Shown here piece after piece: positions 56,003 to 64,000 of a DNA stretch of 64,000 bases (positions are counted from its first letter, which is position 1; each line of letters begins with the position of its first letter). This DNA comes from Paracoccaceae bacterium (GTDB taxonomy: Bacteria; Pseudomonadota; Alphaproteobacteria; Rhodobacterales; Rhodobacteraceae). The stretch spans positions 2,956,492 to 3,020,491 of the forward strand of contig WLWX01000001.1 in assembly GCA_012103375.1 (NCBI GenBank), read 5' to 3'. The notes below the pieces were generated by a model, which saw only the letters and a program-made list of their open reading frames with translations, had not been told where the DNA came from and ran no database searches. Both the position numbers and the translations under genes were made by a program.

Positions 56003-56068
56003 GGGCCAGCAGATTGAATTCAGAAAATTTTCGTAAAATTAACCATACCGCAAGGTGTTAGGATTGTT
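56003..56068. promoter_or_regulatory. AT-rich divergent promoter rmlC / rmlD
   Basis: 66 AT-rich bases (GAAAATTTTCGTAAAATTAA core) between the two divergent rml operons, likely carrying both promoters. Confidence 0.4.
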
Positions 56069-57037
56069 ATGGTGCTTTGGGGCGCAGCTTCGCGCCATTT
56101 CAAGGGAGGCGCTGCAATCGCGTTAACGGTTTTGGTATTCGGCAAGGACGGTCAGCTGGGCCAGGCACTGGCCTGTGCAGCGGCAAAGCGGTCGCATCCC
56201 GTCAATCTGATCTTGCTGGACCGATCGGATGCTGACCTGATGACGCCCGCGATTTGCGCTGACATCATCGCAAATACGGCTGCTGACGTGGTCGTCAATG
56301 CCGCGGCGATGACGGCCGTGGGCCTTGCAGAATCGCAAGCCGTGACGGCAATGGCGGTGAACGGAACGGCACCGGGTATCATGGCAGCGGCCGCCGCAAA
56401 ACGCGGACTGCCGTTCATTCAGATCTCGACCGATTACGTTTTTGGTGGCGCCGGGGAACATCGTTGGCGCCCAGACGATCCGACTGAACCGGAAACGGTT
56501 TATGGGCAATCTAAGCTGATCGGTGAACAAGGCGTTGTGGCTGCGTTTGGTGACAGCGATGTGCCGTATGTGGTGCTGCGTACCTCCTGGGTGATTTCCG
56601 CGTGGGGTAAGACCTTCGTATCCGCAATGCTGGATGCCGGTCGGACCCGTGAACAGGTCTCGGTCGTGGCAGATCAGATTGGCGGGCCGACGCCCGCCGA
56701 CGATCTGGCGCGCGCGGTTCTGCAAATTGCCGATCACCTGGCGAATGGTTCGGCACCGGGCGGCATCTATCACTATTCCGGTGCGCCGGATGTCAGTTGG
56801 GCCGACCTGGCGCGCGCGGTCTTTGCAGCCGCGCGCCAGAGGATACTGGTCGAAGATATCACGACGCAAGAATTTGCCGACCCTGTCCCGAGGCCGCTGA
56901 ACTCGCGATTGGATTGTACGACAACGCAGAGCGTGTTCGGTATCACGCGGCCGGATTGGGCGGCCGCCCTGCCGGGGATTGTCGCAGCCCTTCAGGATCG
57001 TGCCGAACTGGCAAAAACCGCGGCGGAAACCGCATGA
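56069..57037 (+). CDS. rmlD: dTDP-4-dehydrorhamnose reductase
   Basis: About 322 residues. The Rossmann motif is LVFGKDGQLGQALA, then NAAAMTAVGLAES, ISTDYVFGGAGEHRW, the catalytic YGQSK and RTSWVISAWGKTFV. It forms dTDP-L-rhamnose. The first ~18 residues are not conserved, and the true start could be slightly downstream, though no good alternative codon is present. It overlaps rmlA as ATGA. Confidence 0.9.
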   Translation: MVLWGAASRHFKGGAAIALTVLVFGKDGQLGQALACAAAKRSHPVNLILLDRSDADLMTPAICADIIANTAADVVVNAAAMTAVGLAESQAVTAMAVNGTAPGIMAAAAAKRGLPFIQISTDYVFGGAGEHRWRPDDPTEPETVYGQSKLIGEQGVVAAFGDSDVPYVVLRTSWVISAWGKTFVSAMLDAGRTREQVSVVADQIGGPTPADDLARAVLQIADHLANGSAPGGIYHYSGAPDVSWADLARAVFAAARQRILVEDITTQEFADPVPRPLNSRLDCTTTQSVFGITRPDWAAALPGIVAALQDRAELAKTAAETA

Positions 57038-57927
57038 ACCGCAAAGGCATCTTGTTGGCTGGCGGATCCGGCACGCAGCTTTATCCGGCGACACTCAGCG
57101 TGTCCAAGCAGCTGCTGCCGTTATACGACAAACCGATGATCTATTACCCGCTGAGTGTTCTGATGCTGGCGGGAATTCGTGACGTTGCCGTCATCACGAC
57201 GCCCGAACACAAAGATCAGTTTCGCGAGCTTCTTGGCGATGGCTCACAATGGGGGCTGCGGCTTGATTACATCGTGCAGCCGTCGCCTGATGGGCTGGCG
57301 CAATCCTATCTGCTGGCCGAGGACTGGCTGGATGGCGCGCCGTCAGCGATGATCCTGGGCGACAACGTTTTTTTTGGTCAGGGGCTTTCGCAGATTCTGG
57401 GCCGGGCTGCTGCCAATCCGGCGGGCACAGTATTTGGTTATCAGGTCAGCGATCCAAGGCTGTATGGCGTGCTCGGGTTCGATCCCGGCGGGCGCGTGAC
57501 GTCGATTGTTGAGAAGCCTCAAAACCCCGCATCGCCATTTGCGGTGACGGGGCTGTATTTTCTGGATGGCTCAGCACCGGATCGGGCGCGGCATGTGGTT
57601 CCTTCGGCGCGCGGCGAACTTGAAATCACCAGCTTGCTGGAATCCTATCTGAATGACGGGCAACTTTCGGTTGAGCGTCTTGGCCGGGGGTTTGCCTGGC
57701 TGGACACCGGCACCCATGATGCGTTGCTGGACGCGGCCAATTTCGTCCGCGCCCTTCAGGCGCGCCAAGGGCTGCAAGTCGGATGCCCCGAGGAGATTGC
57801 CTTCAAGCGCGGCTGGATCGATTCGGCGGATCTGGCAATTGCGGCACAGAAGCACCAGAAAAACGCCTATGGGCGCTATCTGGTGACCCTGCTTGAGGGT
57901 GAGTCAGATACGACATACCGCAGTTAA
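57034..57927 (+). CDS. rmlA: Glucose-1-phosphate thymidylyltransferase with altered GTRL motif
   Basis: 297 residues. It has LLAGGSGTQLYPATLSVSKQ, LPLYDKPMIYYPLSVLMLAG, the catalytic ILGDNVFFGQGL and GRGFAWLDTGTHDALLDAAN. In known RmlA enzymes the N-terminal loop reads GGSGTRLxPxT, with the Arg contacting the nucleotide phosphates; here the codon is CAG (Gln). The rest is standard, so the enzyme may be impaired or the difference tolerated. It would make dTDP-glucose for RmlB. The ATG overlaps the rmlD stop. Confidence 0.92.
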   Translation: MNRKGILLAGGSGTQLYPATLSVSKQLLPLYDKPMIYYPLSVLMLAGIRDVAVITTPEHKDQFRELLGDGSQWGLRLDYIVQPSPDGLAQSYLLAEDWLDGAPSAMILGDNVFFGQGLSQILGRAAANPAGTVFGYQVSDPRLYGVLGFDPGGRVTSIVEKPQNPASPFAVTGLYFLDGSAPDRARHVVPSARGELEITSLLESYLNDGQLSVERLGRGFAWLDTGTHDALLDAANFVRALQARQGLQVGCPEEIAFKRGWIDSADLAIAAQKHQKNAYGRYLVTLLEGESDTTYRS

Positions 57928-58004
57928 CTACAATTTTTCACAACCTTGAATTGTATTTCGTTAACACACTCTTCAATTACGCGAAAATTTCTAGGTAAAT
58001 CATA

Positions 58005-58745
58005 ATGATCGGCCTAAAATCAGACGGGGGCGATTTATTTGGTTTGAGTCATATGTTTGAACGCGCATTTCAATTTGAAAGGGCGGTTGCCATCCGCCCA
58101 AGGGAACCCGGCGCCGGATGGCTGATGGACCGGGATCGGCGGGCCGCTTCAGGTGGCACACTTGCATTTCGTATCGCCAAGCGCGTCTTCGACATTGTGG
58201 GCAGCTTGCTGTTGGTACCGCCGGCCCTTCTTGTGGCAGCGGTGTTGCTGATCCTGAACCCGGCCCTGAACCACGGGCCTTTGCTGTATCGCCAAAAACG
58301 AATGGGACGGAATTGCCGCCCTATCCGGCCGCTGAAATTCCGCACGATGCTACCGTCGCGCCAGATCACGCGCGGCCCCAATGACCCGGTTGAGGTGGAT
58401 CGAATTACCAGATTGGGCCAGTATTTGCGCCGAACCCGATTGGATGAACTGCCGCAGATCGTGAATGTCCTGCGCGGCCAGATGAGCTTGATTGGCCCCC
58501 GGCCAGACTATTTTCCGCACGCGCAGACCTATCTGCTGACGGTACCGGAATACCGCGACAGGCACTGCATCCGCCCGGGCATCAGTGGTCTGGCACAGGT
58601 CGAAATCGGCTATGTCAATGGCAGCTTCGGCACCCGCCACAAGGCGATCCGGGATCTCTATTATATTGAGAACATGTCCTTCGCGATGGAGGCGTACATC
58701 GTCTGGCGAACCATTCGGATCGTGGTTTCCGCAGCCGGATCGTAA
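58005..58745 (+). CDS. Undecaprenyl-phosphate sugar-1-P transferase (ExoY/WcaJ-type)
   Basis: 246 residues. An N-terminal cytoplasmic part is followed by a membrane segment (GSLLLVPPALLVAAVLLILN) and the bacterial sugar transferase domain: PLLYRQKRMGRNCRPIRPLK-F, RTRLDELPQIVNVLRGQMSL, IGPRPDYFPH and RPGISGLAQVEIGYVNG. It attaches the first sugar of an exopolysaccharide repeat to the lipid carrier. A 77-base AT-rich gap separates it from rmlA. Confidence 0.9.
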   Translation: MIGLKSDGGDLFGLSHMFERAFQFERAVAIRPREPGAGWLMDRDRRAASGGTLAFRIAKRVFDIVGSLLLVPPALLVAAVLLILNPALNHGPLLYRQKRMGRNCRPIRPLKFRTMLPSRQITRGPNDPVEVDRITRLGQYLRRTRLDELPQIVNVLRGQMSLIGPRPDYFPHAQTYLLTVPEYRDRHCIRPGISGLAQVEIGYVNGSFGTRHKAIRDLYYIENMSFAMEAYIVWRTIRIVVSAAGS

Positions 58746-58771
58746 AAAATAAGCGGCGCGAATGAACCGGC

Positions 58772-59467
58772 CTATGAATCGCTGGTTGCGCCGATCTTCA
58801 ACAGCCTGGCCAAAATCACGCCGACGCCCACAACGATCAGAATTGAAAAAAGCGTATCGGACAAAAAGTGCCGGCCCATCATCACACGCAGACAGATCGC
58901 GATGACAGCCAGCGGCCAAACGAGACGGACAAGAACTTGCCCAATTCGATGATGCGGCCCGGCCCGCGCCAGAACAATTGTTGCCAGCAACAGCGCCGTC
59001 GCGCCGGCCCCCTCACCAGAAACGAAAGAGCAATTCTGGGCGCATTGATCTGCGATATCCAAAGCAGCCGTAAAGTGTTTATCACCACCAAATTCGAGGA
59101 TCTTGGCTGGCCGCGCACGCCCCCAGTGTTCCTTCAAAAGGACGTTGACCAACAGGCCGGGACCAATGACAAACAACAGCGTTGAATAGGCCCAGGCGCG
59201 TGCCGGAACGCCAAGAACCGGCCGCCAGGAAAGCGTCAACACCCAGGCCAGGGCCGATGCCATAAATACGAGAACCATCAATTTTTTCAGCGCCGACCGC
59301 AGCGAGCGGACCCAATCGACATTGTTGATCCAGAACCCGTCTTCCGCTGTCCAGAAAAACCCGGACGCCCAAAGATCGATCCCGGGAAATGCAGAAAACA
59401 CTATGGCGCAAACCAGGAACAAAACGCACAGCACGATGGAATACTGCCGGGTATCGCGATCAGTCAT
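58772..59467 (-). CDS. PAP2-family membrane phosphatase
   Basis: 231 residues, about six membrane helices. The three-part phosphatase signature is KEHWGRARP, CSFVSGEGAGA and CLRVMMGRHFLSDTLFS. Such enzymes dephosphorylate lipid A, undecaprenyl pyrophosphate or phosphatidylglycerol phosphate. The start overlaps the stop of the GT39 gene by 8 bases, so it is the last gene of a leftward operon of lipid-linked sugar genes. Confidence 0.88.
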   Translation of the reverse strand: MTDRDTRQYSIVLCVLFLVCAIVFSAFPGIDLWASGFFWTAEDGFWINNVDWVRSLRSALKKLMVLVFMASALAWVLTLSWRPVLGVPARAWAYSTLLFVIGPGLLVNVLLKEHWGRARPAKILEFGGDKHFTAALDIADQCAQNCSFVSGEGAGATALLLATIVLARAGPHHRIGQVLVRLVWPLAVIAICLRVMMGRHFLSDTLFSILIVVGVGVILARLLKIGATSDS

Positions 59468-60965
59468 CTTTTGTCACCTCGGCCAAGCATTCGGTCGACA
59501 GCAGAAAGGCCTTGGGCGCTGGCCGCCCCTGATAATAGGTTCCAGCCGGATCAAATGTCGTGACAAGCGGCGCGTTGCACTGAACGTCGGGCGCATTTCG
59601 GGAAACATAAAGGACCGGCCCGGTCACGGTATCAGGCAGTGGAAACTTCTGTGCATAATAGTTGCGATTGCCATCACTATACCCAACCGAATAAACCGGC
59701 AGATCGCCTGCATTTTTGCGATGGTAAAATAAGTTCGCCAAAATGCTTCGATCCGCCGAAAGGATGGCATTCACGTTCTTCTCGGCGGCCGCGGAATACA
59801 TATGCGCTGCCATTTTCGACCGGCCGATGTAACGCGCCAGAAGCGGCTTGTCATTGATCACAATTCTCTCTGGCACGAGAGTCATCAGCGGAATGGCAAC
59901 CATAGCAATTCCATTCAAAAGAAGCGCGCAAATCAAAACCCAATGCGGCCCGTTTCGGCGCAGCCAGATAACCGACAAGGCGGATGCGCCCAGGCAGGCC
60001 GAAAATGTCCAGTTTGGATTCACATCCGCCAGAAAGGATGGCACCCCGACCACCAGAAAGACCGGTAATGAAAAAGCGATCAGCGCGGGCTTTTCCGCGC
60101 GCCAAGGCCGGGCGTAACTGACCAAAAGAACACCCAGAAAGATCGGCCCAAGGACAATCGCCTGACCGGCCAGAAATTCGACAAAGCGCAGTGCGTCGAA
60201 ATCGACCGCATTGCCGCCAACCCAGCTTGCATTGCCCGCAGTATGGTCGAGTGTTGCGAAATCATGCGTGGCATTCCAGTAAATGTTTGGCGCCAGGATG
60301 ATCAGAGTCGTGATCAGCATTACGCCAACATATCTTGGTGCCAGCCGCATCGTCGGCTGAAAAACCGCCGCAATGGCCGCAAAAACGTAGAAATAGACTC
60401 CGGCATATTTTGCAAGCATCGCGATCCCGATCAGGGCACCAGTTAGCACCGCCTTGGAAAGCGACGGCGCATCAAGCATCCGCCAATAGGCAAGCAGCGC
60501 GCCGGCAAGGAACGGCGCCATGACCGTGTCGGTTGAGATGACAAAACTGCCGACCGTGGCAATCGGCAATGTCAGATAGGCCAGCGCAATCCAGAATGCG
60601 GTCGCGGGTGCGTCGGCGCGCCCTGCCAAAAGCGACGGCCGCGCCCAAAAAGCAAGGATGGCAGCCGTCGCACCTTGCAGCAACGGGGCAGGCATGCGCA
60701 CCCAAAACGGTGAATCAGACCCCGCAAGCGTGGTCACCGCTCCGATCAGCCAACCGATCAGCGGGGGTTTGGAGAAATACCCAAAGTCCGGATACTGCCC
60801 CCACAGCCAATATTGTTCTTCGTCCAGGTAAAGCTCGGTCTTGCCAAAGGCCAGCGTCAGGATTCGGAACCCAGTGATGATCAGGATCGCGAACCAGGTA
60901 TAGCGAACCCAGCGCGCGCCATCTGAACCGGTTGCGTGCGTTGATAATTCAGGCTGCGGTGTCAC
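59460..60965 (-). CDS. GT39/ArnT-like membrane glycosyltransferase
   Basis: About 501 residues with about eleven membrane helices. Near the N-terminus is LYLDEEQYWLWGQYPDFGYF, the Asp/Glu-containing loop of GT-C enzymes (PMT_2 family), followed by SKPPLIGWLIGAV. A C-terminal periplasmic domain holds NYYAQKFPLPDTVTGPVLYV. It would move a sugar from a polyprenyl phosphate donor onto lipid A or another surface acceptor. GTG 60965 follows GAGAGG; GTG 60977 is an alternative. It overlaps the LAB_N gene. Confidence 0.85.
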   Translation of the reverse strand: MTPQPELSTHATGSDGARWVRYTWFAILIITGFRILTLAFGKTELYLDEEQYWLWGQYPDFGYFSKPPLIGWLIGAVTTLAGSDSPFWVRMPAPLLQGATAAILAFWARPSLLAGRADAPATAFWIALAYLTLPIATVGSFVISTDTVMAPFLAGALLAYWRMLDAPSLSKAVLTGALIGIAMLAKYAGVYFYVFAAIAAVFQPTMRLAPRYVGVMLITTLIILAPNIYWNATHDFATLDHTAGNASWVGGNAVDFDALRFVEFLAGQAIVLGPIFLGVLLVSYARPWRAEKPALIAFSLPVFLVVGVPSFLADVNPNWTFSACLGASALSVIWLRRNGPHWVLICALLLNGIAMVAIPLMTLVPERIVINDKPLLARYIGRSKMAAHMYSAAAEKNVNAILSADRSILANLFYHRKNAGDLPVYSVGYSDGNRNYYAQKFPLPDTVTGPVLYVSRNAPDVQCNAPLVTTFDPAGTYYQGRPAPKAFLLSTECLAEVTKDD

Positions 60966-61260
60966 TGCGCCTCTCACGATAGATCAGCCACAGGTTTCGC
61001 GAATAGATAAACAGGCCCAGCGATTGGCCCAGAATGAACACCGGATCGCGCCGGTACAAAGCATACATAAACAGGATGACGCCGCCTGCGATGGAGAAAT
61101 ACCAAAAGGCCAGTGGAATGACGGACCGACCTGCTTTTTCCGAGGCGATCCATTGCACGATAAATCGGCCGGAAAACATCAACTGTCCGCCAAGGCCGAA
61201 GACGACCCACCAGAATTCAAACCAGTTCTGCACATTGAGGAAGCCGAAGATTGCGCTCAT
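60949..61260 (-). CDS. Lipid-A-disaccharide-synthase N-terminal-domain-like (LAB_N) membrane protein
   Basis: 103 residues with three hydrophobic helices: WWVVFGLGGQLMFSGRFIVQ-W, FWYFSIAGGVILFMYALYRR and DPVFILGQSLGLFIYSRNLW, matching the LAB_N family. These small proteins often accompany GT2 and ArnT-like enzymes, and may help lipid carrier handling. The ATG overlaps the GT2 stop (ATGA). Confidence 0.88.
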   Translation of the reverse strand: MSAIFGFLNVQNWFEFWWVVFGLGGQLMFSGRFIVQWIASEKAGRSVIPLAFWYFSIAGGVILFMYALYRRDPVFILGQSLGLFIYSRNLWLIYRERRSDTAA

Positions 61261-62018
61261 TTCGAATCCGCCTTCCCGGCGTCCAGAAAGCGCTCCACTG
61301 CAGTCGATTTCTTCTTGCGCCGGATCAGCCAGAAGACGCCGAAAAGGTCAACCAATCCCACCAAACCGCGTTGCAGATTTGAATAATTCGACGACCCGGA
61401 CCCGCGTGGCTGATGGGCGACATCAATGTGCGCCACCTGCCAGCCGTTGCGCGCAAACAGGGCGGGCAAATAGCGGTGCATATGGTCGAAATAAGGGAGC
61501 GCGACAAATGCGTCCCGACGAAACGCCTTCAACCCGCACCCCGTGTCGCGGGTGCCGTCTTTCAGAACGAAGAATCGCAGGCCATTGGCAAATCTGGATG
61601 CGGCGCGTTTTGACCAACTGTCGCGGCGCTTCAGGCGTTGGCCCGCGACCAGGCCAAGCGCCGGGTCGCAATCCGGCGCCAGCAGCGGTGCAATCAGGCG
61701 CGGCAGTTCTCCGGGCGGGTTCTGGCCATCGCCGTCCAGTGTTGCGATCCATCGCCCGCTTGCGGCCAGCACGCCCGAGTGTACCGACGCGCTCTGCCCG
61801 GCGTTGACCGGATTGGACAGCAATCGGACGCGAGGATCATCCTTGGCGGTTTTGAGCACGACGCTGGCGGTGTCATCGTCCGAGGCATCGTCAACAATGA
61901 TGACTTCGAATGACCGCCCTTCCAGGCCGCTTTCACAGGCGGTCAGAATGCCGTCCAACAGGGCGGGAATGTTCCCGGCCTCGTTACGCGCCGGAACTAC
62001 AATCGAAATCTCTGCCAT
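61257..62018 (-). CDS. GT2 glycosyltransferase (DPM1/ArnC-like)
   Basis: About 253 residues from ATG 62018 (an ATG at 62060 would add 14). It has ISIVVPARNEAGNIPALLDG, VIIVDDASDDDTASVV, NAGQSASVHSGVLAASGRWI and the metal-binding TLDGDGQNPP, then GLKAFRRDAFVALPYFDHMH. It likely loads a sugar onto a polyprenyl phosphate for the ArnT-like transferase downstream. Start of the leftward GT2-LAB_N-GT39-PAP2 operon or preceded by the phosphatase gene. Confidence 0.88.
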   Translation of the reverse strand: MAEISIVVPARNEAGNIPALLDGILTACESGLEGRSFEVIIVDDASDDDTASVVLKTAKDDPRVRLLSNPVNAGQSASVHSGVLAASGRWIATLDGDGQNPPGELPRLIAPLLAPDCDPALGLVAGQRLKRRDSWSKRAASRFANGLRFFVLKDGTRDTGCGLKAFRRDAFVALPYFDHMHRYLPALFARNGWQVAHIDVAHQPRGSGSSNYSNLQRGLVGLVDLFGVFWLIRRKKKSTAVERFLDAGKADSK

Positions 62019-62173
62019 CGGCGGCGCGGTCTTTCCTGTATTACTGCTGATGTTCGGCATCTGTTGTACCGTTGCGGTCGCACTTTATCGCGCTGGACTG
62101 AGATGGGACAGGGCCAATTGTATTCCGGAAGTCCTGATGATCCGGCGGGTTCAGCAGACCTGCGAACGCGCCG

Positions 62174-63004
62174 TCAGGATGGGGTGCCGGCGCGCAGAAA
62201 GCGCGGTGTCTGGCCAGGCGTCAGGGCAATCGCACTCAGCGCACCGGAATAGCATGCACCAGTGTCAATGTTGATACGACGGCCCGAAACCTCGGGCCGG
62301 GCAACGACAGTGTGCCCATGAACACACCACAGCCCGTCGGAACGGGCGCGGCGGGCGAAATCCGCGTTGCCCCACAACAGGCTTTCAGCCGATTGATCTG
62401 CGATATCCTTGGCCGGATCGGCGGCCGCATGAACAAATGCGACATTGCCGCTGACCCATGACAATGGCAGGCCACGCAACCAGGTTTCCAGCGATGGATC
62501 CAGCGCGTGCATCGCCCGGCGCAAATCATCCGCAGCGTTGTGAAGCGCGCCTTCGCTGGCATTCTCGGTCAGGCCGCCAATGCGGAAACTGGCCAATGTC
62601 TGCAATCCGCCGTTGGACAGCCACAAGGCGCCATTCGCCGACGGATCGTCCATGAAATCCAGCATTATGCGTTCGTGGTTGCCCATCAGCATGGCAACAT
62701 TTCCCGGTACGCTACGCGCTAGGCCAAGCAACTGTGTCAGCACCCCTGCCGAGTCTTCGCCCCGGTCGACGTAATCGCCTAACAGCACCAGCGTGGTCTT
62801 TGCGCCGGGCCCGTGCGTGTCGGCATCCGCATCGATGACATCCAGCATATGGGCAAGCAGATCGCTGCAGCCATGCACATCGCCGATTGCATAGATCGGA
62901 CGATCGGGCATCGGATCGCCATCAGAGGGCGCCTCGGGGCCCGCTTCTGGGGGCAAATCACCCGCCACTGGCGAAGATTTGCGTTTGAACAACTTTCCAA
63001 GCAT
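62174..63004 (-). CDS. Metallophosphoesterase (PP2A/ApaH-like serine/threonine phosphatase)
   Basis: 276 residues. The metal motifs are IYAIGDVHGCSDLL, LVLLGDYVDRGEDS, AMLMGNHERIML and later LWCVHGHTVVARP with GRRINIDTGACY. These make up a binuclear metallophosphatase of the bacterial PrpA type or a diadenosine tetraphosphatase-like enzyme. A Pro/basic N-terminus (LGKLFKRKSSPVAGDLPPEA) precedes the domain. It is divergent from the Wzz/Wzc-type gene. Confidence 0.88.
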   Translation of the reverse strand: MLGKLFKRKSSPVAGDLPPEAGPEAPSDGDPMPDRPIYAIGDVHGCSDLLAHMLDVIDADADTHGPGAKTTLVLLGDYVDRGEDSAGVLTQLLGLARSVPGNVAMLMGNHERIMLDFMDDPSANGALWLSNGGLQTLASFRIGGLTENASEGALHNAADDLRRAMHALDPSLETWLRGLPLSWVSGNVAFVHAAADPAKDIADQSAESLLWGNADFARRARSDGLWCVHGHTVVARPEVSGRRINIDTGACYSGALSAIALTPGQTPRFLRAGTPS

Positions 63005-63195
63005 CGGCCCGCTTTCCGGTCAATTGACGGCCGCATCTGCGTGCCATGGGTGGGTAAGCGTGCATAATCTGTTTGCACGCAGAATAACAAGGCTTTGGCG
63101 ACCCCGCATTCGAACCCGGCAAACCCACGCCATGTTTGCGTTTTTCGGGTATTCATGTGACAGTCAGGGCAATTCTTTTAGGGGCGGATTCCGCC

Positions 63196-64000
63196 ATGTT
63201 ACAACGTTCTGGCAACTTGAAGGGACCGATTTCAGTCCGCGTGCCCGCGCCCGGTGAGGGTGGCCATTCCGACCCGCAAGCCAGCGATCCGGACTTTACG
63301 CGTTTGGCGAATGCACTCTGGCGGGGCAAGTGGCTGATCGCTGCGGTTGCACTGCTGGCTTTCGTGGCATCCGGCCTTTACGCCTATCGCTTTGCAACGC
63401 CGGTCTATTCGGCAACGGCGCAGATAGTTCTGGACGGGCGACAGCAGACCGTCACCGGTCTGGACAGCGTGGTTTCGGCACTGTCGACCGATCAGATCAC
63501 GATCAATACCGAACTGGAGGTTATTCGGTCGCGCAGATTGATCGGCTTACTGGTTGACCGTCTGGGCCTGACCGAGGTGCCGGAATACAACCCCTGGCTG
63601 GCGCCTGATCCGCCTGCATTGGGGTGGCAATCGATCAAGGACGGCGTCAAATCCTGGGTATTTGCCAGTCAGCCGCGCGCGACCTCGCCGCCTGAACCCG
63701 ATCAATTGCACGACATTGTCGTTAACGCGGTTCGGGCCAGGATTGCCACGGGCAACCTGAACCGAACATCGGTATTCACGATCACCGCCAGTTCGACAGA
63801 TCGGAATCGCGCCGCCGTATTGGCGAATACCCTGGCCGAGATCTATATCCTCGACCAGTTGGAGACCAAATTTCAGGGCACCCAGAAAGCGACCGAATGG
63901 CTCAGCCGCCGGGTCGCCGATCTGAGGGTTGAGCTTGAGGCGGACGAAGCCGCCGTGAAGGCATTAACCGCCGCCTCCGATCTGGTCAGTGCGCGCGATT
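63196..64000 (+). CDS. Wzz/Wzc-type polysaccharide chain-length or tyrosine-kinase protein, 5' part
   Basis: Open from ATG 63196 to the window end, at least 268 residues. A short Pro/Gly-rich cytoplasmic start is followed by a membrane helix (WLIAAVALLAFVASGLYAYR), then the Wzz-domain features YSATAQIVLDGRQQTV, TEIEVIRSR-like NTELEVIRSRRLIG, and ASSTDRNRAAVLANTLAEIY. It enters a coiled-coil-like region (TEWLSRRVADLRVELEADEA). In this family a second helix and often a Wzc tyrosine kinase domain follow, which here lie outside the window. It would control polymer length and export for the polysaccharide made with the rml and sugar transferase genes. Confidence 0.85.
   Translation, partial: MLQRSGNLKGPISVRVPAPGEGGHSDPQASDPDFTRLANALWRGKWLIAAVALLAFVASGLYAYRFATPVYSATAQIVLDGRQQTVTGLDSVVSALSTDQITINTELEVIRSRRLIGLLVDRLGLTEVPEYNPWLAPDPPALGWQSIKDGVKSWVFASQPRATSPPEPDQLHDIVVNAVRARIATGNLNRTSVFTITASSTDRNRAAVLANTLAEIYILDQLETKFQGTQKATEWLSRRVADLRVELEADEAAVKALTAASDLVSARD

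Overview
The window looks like chromosomal DNA of a Rhodobacterales (Roseobacter-group) alphaproteobacterium. The evidence is high GC, a petP/petR-type MarR plus OmpR pair, an xseB-ispA-dxs block, a succinylase-route dapE/dapD pair, and the intergenic motif beginning GCCTCCGGCGGGGATATTTT. No tRNA, rRNA or CRISPR array was recognised.

Layout. 1-2236: end of an oligo/dipeptide ABC transporter operon (permease end, two ATPases). 2484-8990: an unusual envelope trio (phosphodiester-glycosidase-like protein, formylglycine-generating-enzyme-like protein, convergent one-TM protein), hit by an IS630 and by an IS1182 element. 9242-11236: truncated globin and a sterol-desaturase-like membrane protein. 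11316-12720: a graveyard of IS5 and IS110 fragments with a 218-bp MITE. 12949-19232: core genes (ilvE, petP, petR, histone-deacetylase-like, xseB, ispA, dxs). 19293-30446: lytic transglycosylase, RNase R, DUF2064, dapE, DUF389, a glutamate-receptor-like channel, GlsB/YeaQ, dapD, with two more IS630 copies. 30535-31371: LOG-family protein.

31496-44703 is a divergent catabolic locus. A branched-chain-type ABC transporter, a 470-residue membrane protein and an enamidase-like amidohydrolase face a molybdenum hydroxylase (FAD subunit plus a fused 2Fe-2S/Mo subunit). The combination suggests uptake, hydroxylation and ring opening of an N-heterocycle, by analogy with nicotinate breakdown. Two identical MITEs have entered this transporter: one cuts the livH-like permease, the other replaces the C-terminus of the binding protein. 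A foreign-looking two-gene cassette sits between them.

44778-49085: LacI regulator, lone MalK-type ATPase and two double NTF2/SnoaL-like proteins, with two LacI-type palindromes in the shared promoter region. 49207-54330: MMPL exporter, LolA-like protein and AsmA protein. 54339-64000: surface polysaccharide and lipid-glycosylation genes (rmlBCAD, initiating sugar transferase, PAP2, GT39, LAB_N, GT2, phosphatase, start of a Wzz/Wzc-type protein). RmlA carries GTQL where GTRL is expected.

Mobile DNA is the dominant theme. There are three near-identical IS630 copies (1053 bp plus TA duplications), one IS1182 copy with a 4-bp duplication, and three identical 218-bp MITEs with 4-bp duplications and IS1182-like ends. 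For four damaged genes (2484-5269, 7806-8990, livH, the binding protein), removing the element and one copy of the duplication restores the original reading frame exactly.
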